NCBI RefSeq assembly: GCF_049676595.1
Contig: NZ_CP187259.1
Location: 1,240,001 to 1,304,000, forward strand
Source of the DNA: Methanocella_A sp049676595
GTDB taxonomy: Archaea; Halobacteriota; Methanocellia; Methanocellales; Methanocellaceae
DNA length: 64,000 nt
Direction of reading: 5' to 3'
Positions 1-7,553 of this stretch are shown one piece after another (position 1 is the first letter of the stretch; every line of letters starts with the position of its first letter). Under the pieces are notes generated by a model, which did not search any database, was not told the origin of the DNA, and saw nothing but the letters and a program-made list of their open reading frames with translations. A program made the position numbers and the translations under genes.

Positions 1-1
1 C

Positions 2-1549
2 AACAGGCGGCAGGTGGGCAAGGACGACCTCCGGGAGCGGGAGGCGAAGTACTTCAAGATCATGCCCTGCCATGCCTGCGGTGGCACCCGCCTGAACGAC
101 CGGGCCCGATCTGCCCGGATCAACGGCAAGAATATCGCAGAGCTCTCTGCCATGGAGCTGACCGAGCTCCGCGCTTTCCTGGATACAGTCACCGGGCCTG
201 TGGCGGACCCCATCACCAAGCCCATGAAGGTCCGGCTGCAGCACCTGATCGACATCGGCGTGGGCTACCTGTCTCTCGACCGGCCGGTCTCTACTCTGTC
301 CGGCGGGGAGTCGCAGAGGGTAAAGATGGCCAGGCAGCTCACTTGCGACCTGGTAAACCTGATCTACGTGTTCGACGAGCCCAGCATCGGCCTCCACCCC
401 CGGGACGTCGCCAACCTTGTCAAAATGCTGCGGAGGCTGTGCGAGAACGGCAACAGCCTCGTCGTGGTCGAGCACGATCCCGGCGTCATCGAGCACGCCG
501 ACTACGTGATCGAGCTGGGCCCGGGCGCCGGCACCCTCGGCGGCCACGTCACCTTCACCGGCACAGTCGCCGAGATGAAGAGCTCTAATGCGCTGACCGG
601 CAGATATCTCAACGCCCGGGAGCACGTGCAGTACTGTCGGCGCAAGCCTGCAGGCCACATCGAGATCAAGAATGCCAGGCTGCATAACCTGAAAGACGTA
701 TCTGTCCGGATCCCGAAGGGGGTGCTGGTCTGCGTGACCGGCGTCGCAGGATCGGGCAAGAGCACCCTCATCAACGATATCTTCATAGCAGAGCACCCGG
801 AGGCCGTGGTCATCGACCAGTCCCCGGTCGGCCGTAACAGCCGCTCTAACCCTGCCTCATACACTGGCATCTTCGATGATCTTCGGGCTGCTTACGCGAA
901 GGCGACCGGGACGAGCGCCAACCTGTTCAGCTTCAACTCGGACGGCGGGTGCCCCAAGTGCGGCGGCAGCGGCTTCGTAGAAGTCGAGATGCACTTCCTC
1001 GACAGCGTCCAGATGACATGCGACGAGTGCGGCGGCAAGCGGTACAAGGCAGAGGTGCTCCAGTATCAGTACAAGGGCAAGAACATCGCGGAAGCGCTGG
1101 AGCTGACCGTGGAAGACGCCATATCCTTCTTCTCGGGCGAACGGAAAATCCTGCACAAGCTGAAGAAGCTCCAGGAGGTCGGCCTGGGCTACCTCACCCT
1201 CGGACAGCCACTGAGTACTCTGTCCGGCGGCGAAGCGCAGCGCATCAAGCTGGCGAGCGAGCTCCACAAGGAAGGCAACCTCTACGTCATGGACGAGCCT
1301 ACGACGGGACTGCACATGGCCGACGTCGAGCGGCTCATGGGCATCATCCACAAGCTGGTGGAGGCGGGCAACACCGTCATCGTCATCGAGCACAACCTCG
1401 ACGTCATAGCGGCCGCCGACTGGGTCATCGACCTGGGGCCCGAAGGCGGGAGAAAGGGCGGCGAAATCATCGCCGAGGGAACGCCGGAGGATGTGGCCAA
1501 AGTGGAGCGGTCATATACCGGACGGTATCTGCGCGAACTCCTGCAGTGA
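2..1549 (+). CDS. uvrA: UvrA-family ABC ATPase, 5'-truncated by the window edge
   Basis: This is the C-terminal part (about 515 residues) of a UvrA-family protein, the DNA-damage recognition ATPase of nucleotide excision repair; the reading frame is open to the window edge. Seen in order (counting from the GTG at 14): a CHAC pair in PCHACGGTRL at about 19-22, first ABC signature LSGGESQR near 95, Walker B FDEPSIGLHP near 120, second Walker A GVAGSGKST near 243, a CPKC-x20-CDEC zinc module near 313-339, second signature LSGGEAQR near 406, and MDEPTTGLH near 428. The stretch between the second Walker A and the IDQSPVGR motif is much shorter than I recall for E. coli UvrA, so this may be the short UvrA paralogue rather than the canonical repair protein. 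The N-terminal half that would decide this is outside the window, and no uvrB or uvrC is visible. Confidence 0.9.
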   Translation, partial: NRRQVGKDDLREREAKYFKIMPCHACGGTRLNDRARSARINGKNIAELSAMELTELRAFLDTVTGPVADPITKPMKVRLQHLIDIGVGYLSLDRPVSTLSGGESQRVKMARQLTCDLVNLIYVFDEPSIGLHPRDVANLVKMLRRLCENGNSLVVVEHDPGVIEHADYVIELGPGAGTLGGHVTFTGTVAEMKSSNALTGRYLNAREHVQYCRRKPAGHIEIKNARLHNLKDVSVRIPKGVLVCVTGVAGSGKSTLINDIFIAEHPEAVVIDQSPVGRNSRSNPASYTGIFDDLRAAYAKATGTSANLFSFNSDGGCPKCGGSGFVEVEMHFLDSVQMTCDECGGKRYKAEVLQYQYKGKNIAEALELTVEDAISFFSGERKILHKLKKLQEVGLGYLTLGQPLSTLSGGEAQRIKLASELHKEGNLYVMDEPTTGLHMADVERLMGIIHKLVEAGNTVIVIEHNLDVIAAADWVIDLGPEGGRKGGEIIAEGTPEDVAKVERSYTGRYLRELLQ

Positions 1550-1577
1550 CCACTACGTCACTGCTTTTAAGTTTTAA

Positions 1578-2041
1578 CCACGGCGGCACGGCTCCTTATC
1601 CTGGCACTAGAAAATTTAATATTTGAACCACGGCGGCACGGCTCCTTATCCTGGCACTAGAAAATTTAATATTTGAACCACGGCGGCACGGCGGCACGGA
1701 GACAATTGGGTACCAGCACTCAGTGATCAGTTTTTTGAACCACGGCGGCACGGCGGCACTGAGACAGGCTGGAATTCGCTGTATCATGGCTTTTTTTATT
1801 GATCCACGGCGGCACGGAGAGCCGGGGCACGGAGACAACCACCTTATCCAGTATTATTGTGCTAAACGTGATAGGATTCTACGGAGCGTTGGAGCTTTCA
1901 GAGTATTGATCAGATTCCTGAGCTGAAACGATTGACCGATAAGCAGCTTTTGGTTAATCGGCTGTCTCTGTGTCGCCGTGGACTGAAAAAGAGTTCACTA
2001 TTACAAGTTCGCCCAGACGCTGTGCCGCCTTGCCGCCGTGG
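1578..2041. repeat. Repeat array A (CCACGGCGGCACGG family, mirror arrangement)
   Basis: Fills the 530-base gap after the UvrA-family gene. The core CCACGGCGGCACGG occurs in + orientation at 1578, 1628, 1678, 1738 and 1804. The first two units are identical 50-base direct repeats (1578-1627 and 1628-1677). Right-hand copies run the other way (CGCCGTGG near 1973; TGCCGCCGTGGG at 2030-2041). A less repetitive centre, about 1840-1960, includes a GGTTAATCGGCTGTCT stretch that recurs in array B at 45.6 kb. Short open frames here are low-complexity by-products of the repeat, and I see no convincing gene. Confidence 0.85.
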
Positions 2042-2072
2042 GAAAAATAAATTAAAATGTAGTAAATGGGGT

Positions 2073-2094
2073 GCCCGGGTTATTTTGCCCGGGC
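2073..2094 (-). terminator. Hairpin at the end of the aldo/keto reductase gene
   Basis: GCCCGGG (2073-2079) and CCCGGGC (2088-2094) form a 7-bp stem around an 8-base loop that contains the gene's TAA stop. On the minus strand it is followed by an A/T-rich stretch with a T5 run, consistent with a transcription stop. Termination itself is inferred. Confidence 0.45.
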
Positions 2095-3315
2095 TTTGCG
2101 GACGTTGCTCCACCGGGAGAAGCCCATGAAGGTTTTTATGACGGGCCGGAGGACCAGCGCCATCGCCTTCGTGTCCATGCCTTCGAGCTCTTTGGTCGCC
2201 CGTTTAAGCTCGGCGGGTATGTCGATGTGCTGGGTACACTTTTTCACGCACTTGCCGCAGCTGATGCACTGGGACGCCATGCCTTTCGGGCTCTTCCCGT
2301 CCATGCCTCCGCCTACGTGGGTCAGGTACATGACCTTGGTCTGCATAGGGCTGCCGAGGTACAGGTTGTTGTAGCTTTCGAAGCACGCGGGGATGTTCAC
2401 CCCGGCGGGGCAGGGCAAGCAGTACTGGCAGCCGGTGCAGCCCACTTTGAGCCGCTTGTTGTAGGCCTCTTTTACCCGGTTAACCAGGGCTGTCTCCTTC
2501 GCCGACAGCGAGCCGGGTAAAGCCTCGCCGGCTGCCCGGAGGTTCTCCTCAATGTGCTTTTCGTCGTTCATGCCGCTCAGGACTACGGTGACTTCGGGGT
2601 GGTCCCACACCCACCGCAGGGCCCATTCTGCGGGTGATCTCTTTACTTCTGCCTCATCCCAGATATCCCGTATTTCCTTAGGCGGCTCTCTGGCCAGGCT
2701 GCCTCCCCTGAGGGGTTCCATGATCACGACGCCGAGGCCTTTTGCGGCGGCGTATTCAAGCCCTGCTTTTCCGGCCTGGTTGGTCTCGTCGAGGATATTA
2801 TACTGAATCTGGCAGAATTCCCAGCCGTAGTCATCGATGATCTGCTTGAAGTCCGCTATCCCGGCGTGGGTCGAAAAGCCCATGTGCCTGATGCGGCCGT
2901 CAGCTTTCGCCCTGGCGATGAAGTCTGTGACGCCCAGCTCTTTCATCTTTTGCCAGTCCCGGAAGCTGATGCTGTGCAGCAGATAGTAGTCGATATGGTC
3001 GGTCTGGAGTTTCTGGAGCTGGACATCCAGCAGCTTATCCATGTCCTCCCTCGTTTTGACCTGCATGGGCGGGAGCTTGGTGGCAAGCTTCACCTTTTCC
3101 CGGTACCCGCCTGCCAGCGCCTTGCCGACCAGCGCCTCGCTACCGGGGTAGAGCAGCGCTGTGTCCAGGTAGTTGACCCCCTGGTCGATGGCCGAACGGA
3201 TCTGCGTGATCGCCCGCTCTTCATCGATGCCGACACCTTTTCTTGGCAGCCTCATACAGCCGTAGCCGAGTATAGATAACTCATCTCCTGTCGTTTTCAT
3301 CGTCCTGTACTGCAT
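2080..3315 (-). CDS. Aldo/keto reductase with C-terminal ferredoxin-type Fe-S domain
   Basis: A 411-residue predicted oxidoreductase of the aldo/keto reductase family fused to a C-terminal 4Fe-4S region. The N-terminal barrel carries the family signature: GYGCMRLP, then YLDTALLYPGSE (Asp and Tyr of the catalytic tetrad near 51 and 56), a Lys in KLATKLPP and a His in YYLLHS. The C-terminal part has cysteine clusters CTGCQYCLPCPAGV and CISCGKCVKKC, spaced like bacterial-type ferredoxin motifs. The physiological substrate is unknown; such fusions are common in anaerobes and probably couple carbonyl reduction to ferredoxin. The ATG start has a GGAGG ribosome site about 7 bases upstream. It lies directly downstream of the tetR gene on the same strand, with a tetR-type palindrome in the 75-base gap, so TetR control is likely. 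Confidence 0.9.
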   Translation of the reverse strand: MQYRTMKTTGDELSILGYGCMRLPRKGVGIDEERAITQIRSAIDQGVNYLDTALLYPGSEALVGKALAGGYREKVKLATKLPPMQVKTREDMDKLLDVQLQKLQTDHIDYYLLHSISFRDWQKMKELGVTDFIARAKADGRIRHMGFSTHAGIADFKQIIDDYGWEFCQIQYNILDETNQAGKAGLEYAAAKGLGVVIMEPLRGGSLAREPPKEIRDIWDEAEVKRSPAEWALRWVWDHPEVTVVLSGMNDEKHIEENLRAAGEALPGSLSAKETALVNRVKEAYNKRLKVGCTGCQYCLPCPAGVNIPACFESYNNLYLGSPMQTKVMYLTHVGGGMDGKSPKGMASQCISCGKCVKKCTQHIDIPAELKRATKELEGMDTKAMALVLRPVIKTFMGFSRWSNVRKARAK

Positions 3316-3347
3316 CTATTTTCCTCCACAAGTTTGCCGCAACGAAC

Positions 3348-3361
3348 TGACTAATCAGTCA
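3348..3361. promoter_or_regulatory. TetR operator, copy 1 (TGACTAATCAGTCA)
   Basis: TGACT-AATC-AGTCA inverted repeat upstream of the aldo/keto reductase start. The identical 14-mer recurs at 3984-3997 in front of tetR, and these two exact copies bracket the regulator gene. Binding is inferred from position and symmetry. Confidence 0.75.
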
Positions 3362-3390
3362 TTGCCCAGGCAATAATAATCATGTCACTA

Positions 3391-3966
3391 CTATCTCGAT
3401 AAGCCACTCCATACCAGCTCGAAAGAGCCGTCGATCAGCATTTCGGTCTGATCCTGCAGCCTGTAAGTCAGGATCTTTTTAATCACAGCCCGGTTAGCAC
3501 TGAACATCATCTCGAAGATCAGCCCGCGGTGGATATCCCGCAGCTTTCCTTCTCCGACACCTTCCTCGATCAGGTCGCTCAGGAACACGAACCTCTTCAT
3601 CACTTCCTCTTCGGTGATCTTCGAGATGTACGGAGAAGACATGAACTGCTCGAGAAACAGCAGTTCCCGGGGGCTTTTCAGTCCCCAGCGAATCGTGTTC
3701 CCCCAGATGCGGCGCATTTTGCCTTCAAGGGTCTCCTCGTCTTCCAGACCTTCGGCCATTGCTGCCGCAAAACGGTTTTTCGCAATCACATAAGTGCTGT
3801 TGATCAAGTCCTCTTTGGTCGGGTAATAGCGAAACAGCGTGCCAGTGGCGACACCAGCCTCCTGCGAGATCAGCGCGGTCGGCGTATTATCGAAGCCCCT
3901 TTCCGTAAATAGCTTCAACGCAGCATTAATAATCGCCTCTCTTTTCTCGCGTACGGTGTCTGACAT
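3391..3966 (-). CDS. TetR/AcrR family transcriptional regulator
   Basis: A 191-residue TetR-type one-component repressor. The N-terminal helix-turn-helix is clear at about residues 8-55 (IINAALKLFTERGFDNT, then GVATGTLFRYYPTKEDL, where the recognition helix ends in the typical YF/YY-x-x-K-E-D-L pattern). The remaining 135 residues are the variable helical ligand-binding and dimerisation domain, and the inducer cannot be read from sequence. The start is the ATG at 3964-3966. An exact palindrome lies 18-31 bases upstream, which suggests autoregulation; the same palindrome precedes the aldo/keto reductase downstream. The gene is divergent from the methyltransferase at 4091, so one operator may control all three genes. 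Confidence 0.93.
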   Translation of the reverse strand: MSDTVREKREAIINAALKLFTERGFDNTPTALISQEAGVATGTLFRYYPTKEDLINSTYVIAKNRFAAAMAEGLEDEETLEGKMRRIWGNTIRWGLKSPRELLFLEQFMSSPYISKITEEEVMKRFVFLSDLIEEGVGEGKLRDIHRGLIFEMMFSANRAVIKKILTYRLQDQTEMLIDGSFELVWSGLSR

Positions 3967-3983
3967 GTCGGTTTCCTGTGGAG

Positions 3984-3997
3984 TGACTAATCAGTCA
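3984..3997. promoter_or_regulatory. TetR operator, copy 2 (TGACTAATCAGTCA)
   Basis: Exact second copy of the TGACT-AATC-AGTCA inverted repeat. It lies in the divergent gap between tetR and the methyltransferase, just upstream of a TATA-like element on the + strand, where a bound repressor could block both directions. Confidence 0.75.
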
Positions 3998-4010
3998 TTT
4001 GTCCCGAAAC

Positions 4011-4019
4011 CATATAAAC
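4011..4019 (+). promoter_or_regulatory. TATA-like element of the methyltransferase gene
   Basis: CATATAAAC lies about 75 bases upstream of the methyltransferase ATG and 14 bases downstream of the TetR operator. Its position suits an archaeal TATA box with a leader of about 50 bases. Confidence 0.45.
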
Positions 4020-4090
4020 GTTTTTCAACAAGGGCTGACTGTATCGCTACTTATCTATACTTCCGGGTAAAGATCAACGCTCAGGTATCC

Positions 4091-4810
4091 ATGACCGACG
4101 ATAAGGCCCTTGCGGCATCCAATTTTGACCGTAACCCGCCCGTGGCGCACAACCAGTACGACGATTCGATCAGGCTGTTCACAGCAGCCTACGAGCCGCT
4201 GTTCGACATGGCCCACGCCAGCCTTCGCTCTATGGCGGGCGATAACGCCGACATCCTGATAGTCGGCGCCGGCACCGGCATGGAGATCTGCACCTTCGGG
4301 CAGAAGGCCGGGGGCTGGCATTTCACAGGGGTCGATCCGTCAGCCGATATGCTGGCCATCGCGAGGCAGAAGATCGCCGAACAGGGGCTGTCAGGGCGGG
4401 TAGAGCTCGTTAATGGTTATACCGACGATTTACCTGCGGGTCGTCTGTACGATGGGGCTACCTGCGTCCTGGTCATGCACTTCCTCCCCGACGACGGGTC
4501 CAAGCTCCGGCTGCTCAAGAGCATCAGCCGGCACCTGAAAAGCGGCGCCCCGTTCGTCCTGGTCGACGACTTCGGCGACCTGAACGACGCCGGGTTCTGG
4601 CGCACCGTCGACGCCTGGAAAACTTACGTAAAGGCAAAGGGCGCCGACCCGAAGCTCGTGGACGAGGGCTTCAGTGGCCAGATCCTGAAGCGCCTGCATT
4701 TTGTGCCCGAGGGCAGAATCATGGAACTGCTCGACGAGGCCGGGTTCGAGAAGCCCTCCCGGTTCTTCACCGCTTTCCTGTACTGCGGCTGGGTGGTAAT
4801 TAAGAAGTAA
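4091..4810 (+). CDS. Class I SAM-dependent methyltransferase
   Basis: A 239-residue soluble methyltransferase. The S-adenosylmethionine fold is shown by motif I ILIVGAGTGMEICTFG near residues 57-72, motif II GVDPSADML near 82-90, and the later LVMHFLPDDGSKL and GAPFVLVDDFGDL strands. The frame is open for 84 codons upstream, but those codons overlap tetR antisense and read as non-coding, so the ATG at 4091 (MTDDKALAAS) is chosen. The substrate is unknown; an N-terminal acidic region and a C-terminal GFEKPSRFFTAFLY resemble small-molecule methyltransferases. It is divergent from tetR and shares its operator, so it may respond to the same signal as the aldo/keto reductase. Confidence 0.85.
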   Translation: MTDDKALAASNFDRNPPVAHNQYDDSIRLFTAAYEPLFDMAHASLRSMAGDNADILIVGAGTGMEICTFGQKAGGWHFTGVDPSADMLAIARQKIAEQGLSGRVELVNGYTDDLPAGRLYDGATCVLVMHFLPDDGSKLRLLKSISRHLKSGAPFVLVDDFGDLNDAGFWRTVDAWKTYVKAKGADPKLVDEGFSGQILKRLHFVPEGRIMELLDEAGFEKPSRFFTAFLYCGWVVIKK

Positions 4811-4834
4811 CTCTAACGGGTGAGGCCGCAATAC

Positions 4835-5434
4835 GATCGCTGTGCTGTGACCGACTGGAAGCAGTCCCTTGCATACAGGATCATAGATTGATTCGGTCAT
4901 GAAAAGGGCGTTTTCAAGTAAGCCCATGAAAAAATCTTCTGGGGGTTGGAGAGTTCCCGGGAGGTGTGAGAGGATTTTCAAGGTGGGAGGTTTGAGAGGA
5001 TAGTTTCTTCTATGGTGATTCCTGGTCATTCGTATGGTCAGGTACCGTTTACACGAAGTACACAAGGTACGCGAAGTACGCGAAGTTTTACTATAAATTG
5101 GCTTGCAGTCAGCCTGTTTATTAGACTTTGAGTACTTCGTGTACCTTGTGTACTTCGTGTAAATGGTACGGGCACTCCATAACAGGCTTCAGGAATTACC
5201 GTTGATTTAATCCTCCCCGGCCTCCTCACTTACCCTCTCAGCACCTCCCGCACCCAAATTTTTCATTGAATAAGATTGCACGGATTTCACAGACGGCTAT
5301 CGTACAAAAATTGGCAGATGGTTATACCTTTTAATTTTTTTTTACGAATCGTATCTGTGCAATCTGCGTTATCTGTCGGAATCTGTGACGCCATATGCAA
5401 GGGACTGCTTCCAGTCGGTTACAGCGCAGCGATC
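4835..5434. repeat. Nested inverted-repeat island
   Basis: The 826-base gap (4811-5636) contains concentric palindromes rather than a gene. Outer arms are 4835-4874 and 5395-5434 (40 bases, 2 mismatches; include GACTGGAAGCAGTCCCTTGC). Innermost arms are 5048-5078 and 5133-5163 (31 bases, 1 mismatch; built from ACACGAAGTACACAAGGTAC). A further pair is 5273-5285 and 5353-5365 (AGATTGCACGGAT against ATCTGTGCAATCT). Partly matching G-rich and C-rich tracts lie at about 4940-4997 and 5209-5255. From 5435 to 5636 I see nothing recognisable apart from the approach to the ABC transporter start. The short open frames here look spurious. Confidence 0.85.
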
Positions 5435-5636
5435 GTCAGCGTTCACGAGCTCATTGTTCTGCCAATCGGTAGAGATGTCTATCCTAATAGCGCCTTTTAT
5501 GGGCATGCTCGTCCCAGTAAGCCGTTGATCTCTATCCACAGCTATTTTACCACGGCCTCCAAACGTGATGTGATATCGAGAGCGTCGTGGACTAGTTCAT
5601 ACGATCGAGGCAAAATCGGCAGGTTATTTTAAGCAC

Positions 5637-7547
5637 ATGTTTAAGCAAGTAGAAGCCATCATCGGCAAACTCAGGAAAGCGAGGGAAGAGATCACAACTG
5701 TCATGAGCGCAGCGCCGCCGCAGAAGGCGAAGTTCAAGCCGAAGGACCTGAAGTTTTTCTGGCAGTTCGTCAAACCCGTCTGGAAGATCGGTGCAATCAG
5801 TCTTTTTCTGGTCATGGTCACCACGGGCCTCAAAGCTCTGTTGCCGCTGACCGGCAAGGTGTTCATCGACTTCGTGATCTTGAAGACCGGCTACGGGGGC
5901 ATCGAAAGTGCGCTCACGTGGCTCGGGCTCGGGTCTCTGACACCTGATATCATTCAACTGTCAGGCTCCATCGAATACATAGCAGCCGCCATGATTATCG
6001 TAGCCTTCATCTTCGGGCTGCTCAGCACTCTTGCAGTGTACCTGACCACGGTGTACCAGCAGGAGCTGACTTTTAACCTGCAGACGAACCTCTTCGACCA
6101 CGTGCTCCGGTTCCCTATGTCGTTCATCAAAGACAGGCAGACCGGGTACCTCATGTCGAGGGTTTCGGACGACGTGAACCTGATGCAGTACCTGTTCTCG
6201 GATGCGGTGACGCAGATCATCTCCAGCGCCTTCTACATCATCTTCGGCATCGCCATCCTGATGTCTCTGAACCTGCGGCTTGCGGCGGTCATAGCAGCTA
6301 CCATACCTGCGTACCTCGTCATCCGGTACCTCGTCTCCGGCAGGATCAGGGCGCTGAGCTACAGGGAAAGGGAGTCCAGCGCAGAGGTATCCCGGAACAT
6401 GCAGGAAGCGATTTCCGGGGTAGAGCTGGTTAAGTCCTACGCGACTGAAAAGACCGAGGTCGGCAAGGTATCGGTTAAGTTAAGAGACGTCATCCGGGCG
6501 AGGATCAGCAGGTCCGTGCTTATCTCCTTTGCCATGTCCCTGATGCGGGGCACGATGTTTGCCCTCGTGCTGATCATCATGCTGGTAGGGGCAGGCGAAA
6601 TTCAGGCCGGCAGGATGACTATCGGTGATTTCGTCGCGTTCATCTCGTACCTGGTGTTCCTGTCCGGGGCAGTCAACACGCTCTTCTATACTTACATGTC
6701 CTTTCAGCCGGCCTTTGCCTCGATGGATCGGCTGAAAGAGATGTTCGGAGTCCCGCCGGAGTTTGAGTGGGGCAGCAATGGTGAAAAGCCGGATACTGTC
6801 CGGGGAGACGTGCGGTTCGAGAACGTAACTTTCTCCTACGCGCCGGACCAGAAGGTGCTGAACAATATCAGCTTCGAGGTCAGGAAGGGCGAGACTGTGG
6901 CGATCGTAGGTCACAGCGGAGCTGGAAAAACGACGCTGGTGAGCCTGCTGCTGAGGCTGTACCAGCCCCAGTCCGGCGTGATAAGCCTCGACGGCCGTTC
7001 TCTTGCCGAGCTGGACCACGCGTGGCTGAGGCAGCAGATCAGCATCGTGTCCCAGGACATCTTCCTGTTCAACGATACGGTGGAGAATAACATCATGTAT
7101 GGCCGCACGGATGCTTCGCACGAAGCCGTCGAGCGGGTGGCGAAGAAGGCCCGCATCCACGACTTTATCATGTCCCTGCCGAAGGGCTACGATACGCTGA
7201 TCGGTGAGCGTGGCACTAAACTCTCTGTCGGCCAGAGGCAGCGGATTTCTATAGCCAGGGCCTTCCTGAAGGACACGCCGATCGTGATCCTGGACGAGCC
7301 GACGTCTGCCATCGACCCGGAGACCGAGATGTACCTGAAGGAGTCGCTCGACGAGCTGGTCAAAGGCCGGACGACGTTTATCATCTCGCACCGGCTGTCG
7401 CTGACCGAGATCGCCGACCGGGTGGTTGTGATCGATGACGGCGGCATCGCCCAGATTGGCAGCTACGAGGAGCTTGTGGCAAAAGAGGGGCTATTTGCTA
7501 CTTTAAAGGCGTCCGATAACCAGGCGCAGGCAAAGAATGTTTTGTGA
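5637..7547 (+). CDS. ABC exporter, fused membrane and ATPase domains (MsbA/LmrA type)
   Basis: A 636-residue half-transporter that should homodimerise in the membrane. Residues of about 45-370 form the six-helix exporter transmembrane domain, with the coupling-helix region RFPMSFIKDRQTGYLMSRVSDD near 160-182. The nucleotide-binding domain follows: Walker A GHSGAGKTT near 424, Q-loop VSQDIFLFNDTV near 470, signature LSVGQRQRISIARA near 528, Walker B PIVILDEPTSAID near 548 and H-loop ISHRLS near 583. A short charged N-terminal extension precedes the first helix. The substrate (lipid, peptide or drug) cannot be inferred. It stands alone, 7 bases from the converging histidine-kinase gene, and its upstream region is the nested repeat island. 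Confidence 0.92.
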   Translation: MFKQVEAIIGKLRKAREEITTVMSAAPPQKAKFKPKDLKFFWQFVKPVWKIGAISLFLVMVTTGLKALLPLTGKVFIDFVILKTGYGGIESALTWLGLGSLTPDIIQLSGSIEYIAAAMIIVAFIFGLLSTLAVYLTTVYQQELTFNLQTNLFDHVLRFPMSFIKDRQTGYLMSRVSDDVNLMQYLFSDAVTQIISSAFYIIFGIAILMSLNLRLAAVIAATIPAYLVIRYLVSGRIRALSYRERESSAEVSRNMQEAISGVELVKSYATEKTEVGKVSVKLRDVIRARISRSVLISFAMSLMRGTMFALVLIIMLVGAGEIQAGRMTIGDFVAFISYLVFLSGAVNTLFYTYMSFQPAFASMDRLKEMFGVPPEFEWGSNGEKPDTVRGDVRFENVTFSYAPDQKVLNNISFEVRKGETVAIVGHSGAGKTTLVSLLLRLYQPQSGVISLDGRSLAELDHAWLRQQISIVSQDIFLFNDTVENNIMYGRTDASHEAVERVAKKARIHDFIMSLPKGYDTLIGERGTKLSVGQRQRISIARAFLKDTPIVILDEPTSAIDPETEMYLKESLDELVKGRTTFIISHRLSLTEIADRVVVIDDGGIAQIGSYEELVAKEGLFATLKASDNQAQAKNVL

Positions 7548-7553
7548 TTGCGT

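Noticed and set aside
1578..2041. Array A as a CRISPR
   Set aside because: Units are direct repeats of 50 bases with no constant repeat plus unique spacer pattern, the right half runs in the opposite orientation, and no cas gene is present.
1932..2129. Basic peptides with repeated CRRG in arrays A and B as a possible small protein family
   Set aside because: The similarity comes from the DNA core CGCCGTGG read in frame; the frames differ in the rest and have no start context.
5276..5632. Open frame of 118 codons in the repeat island
   Set aside because: It runs through inverted-repeat arms, lacks coding character and has no ribosome site. The similar peptide stretch in another frame reflects the duplicated arm.
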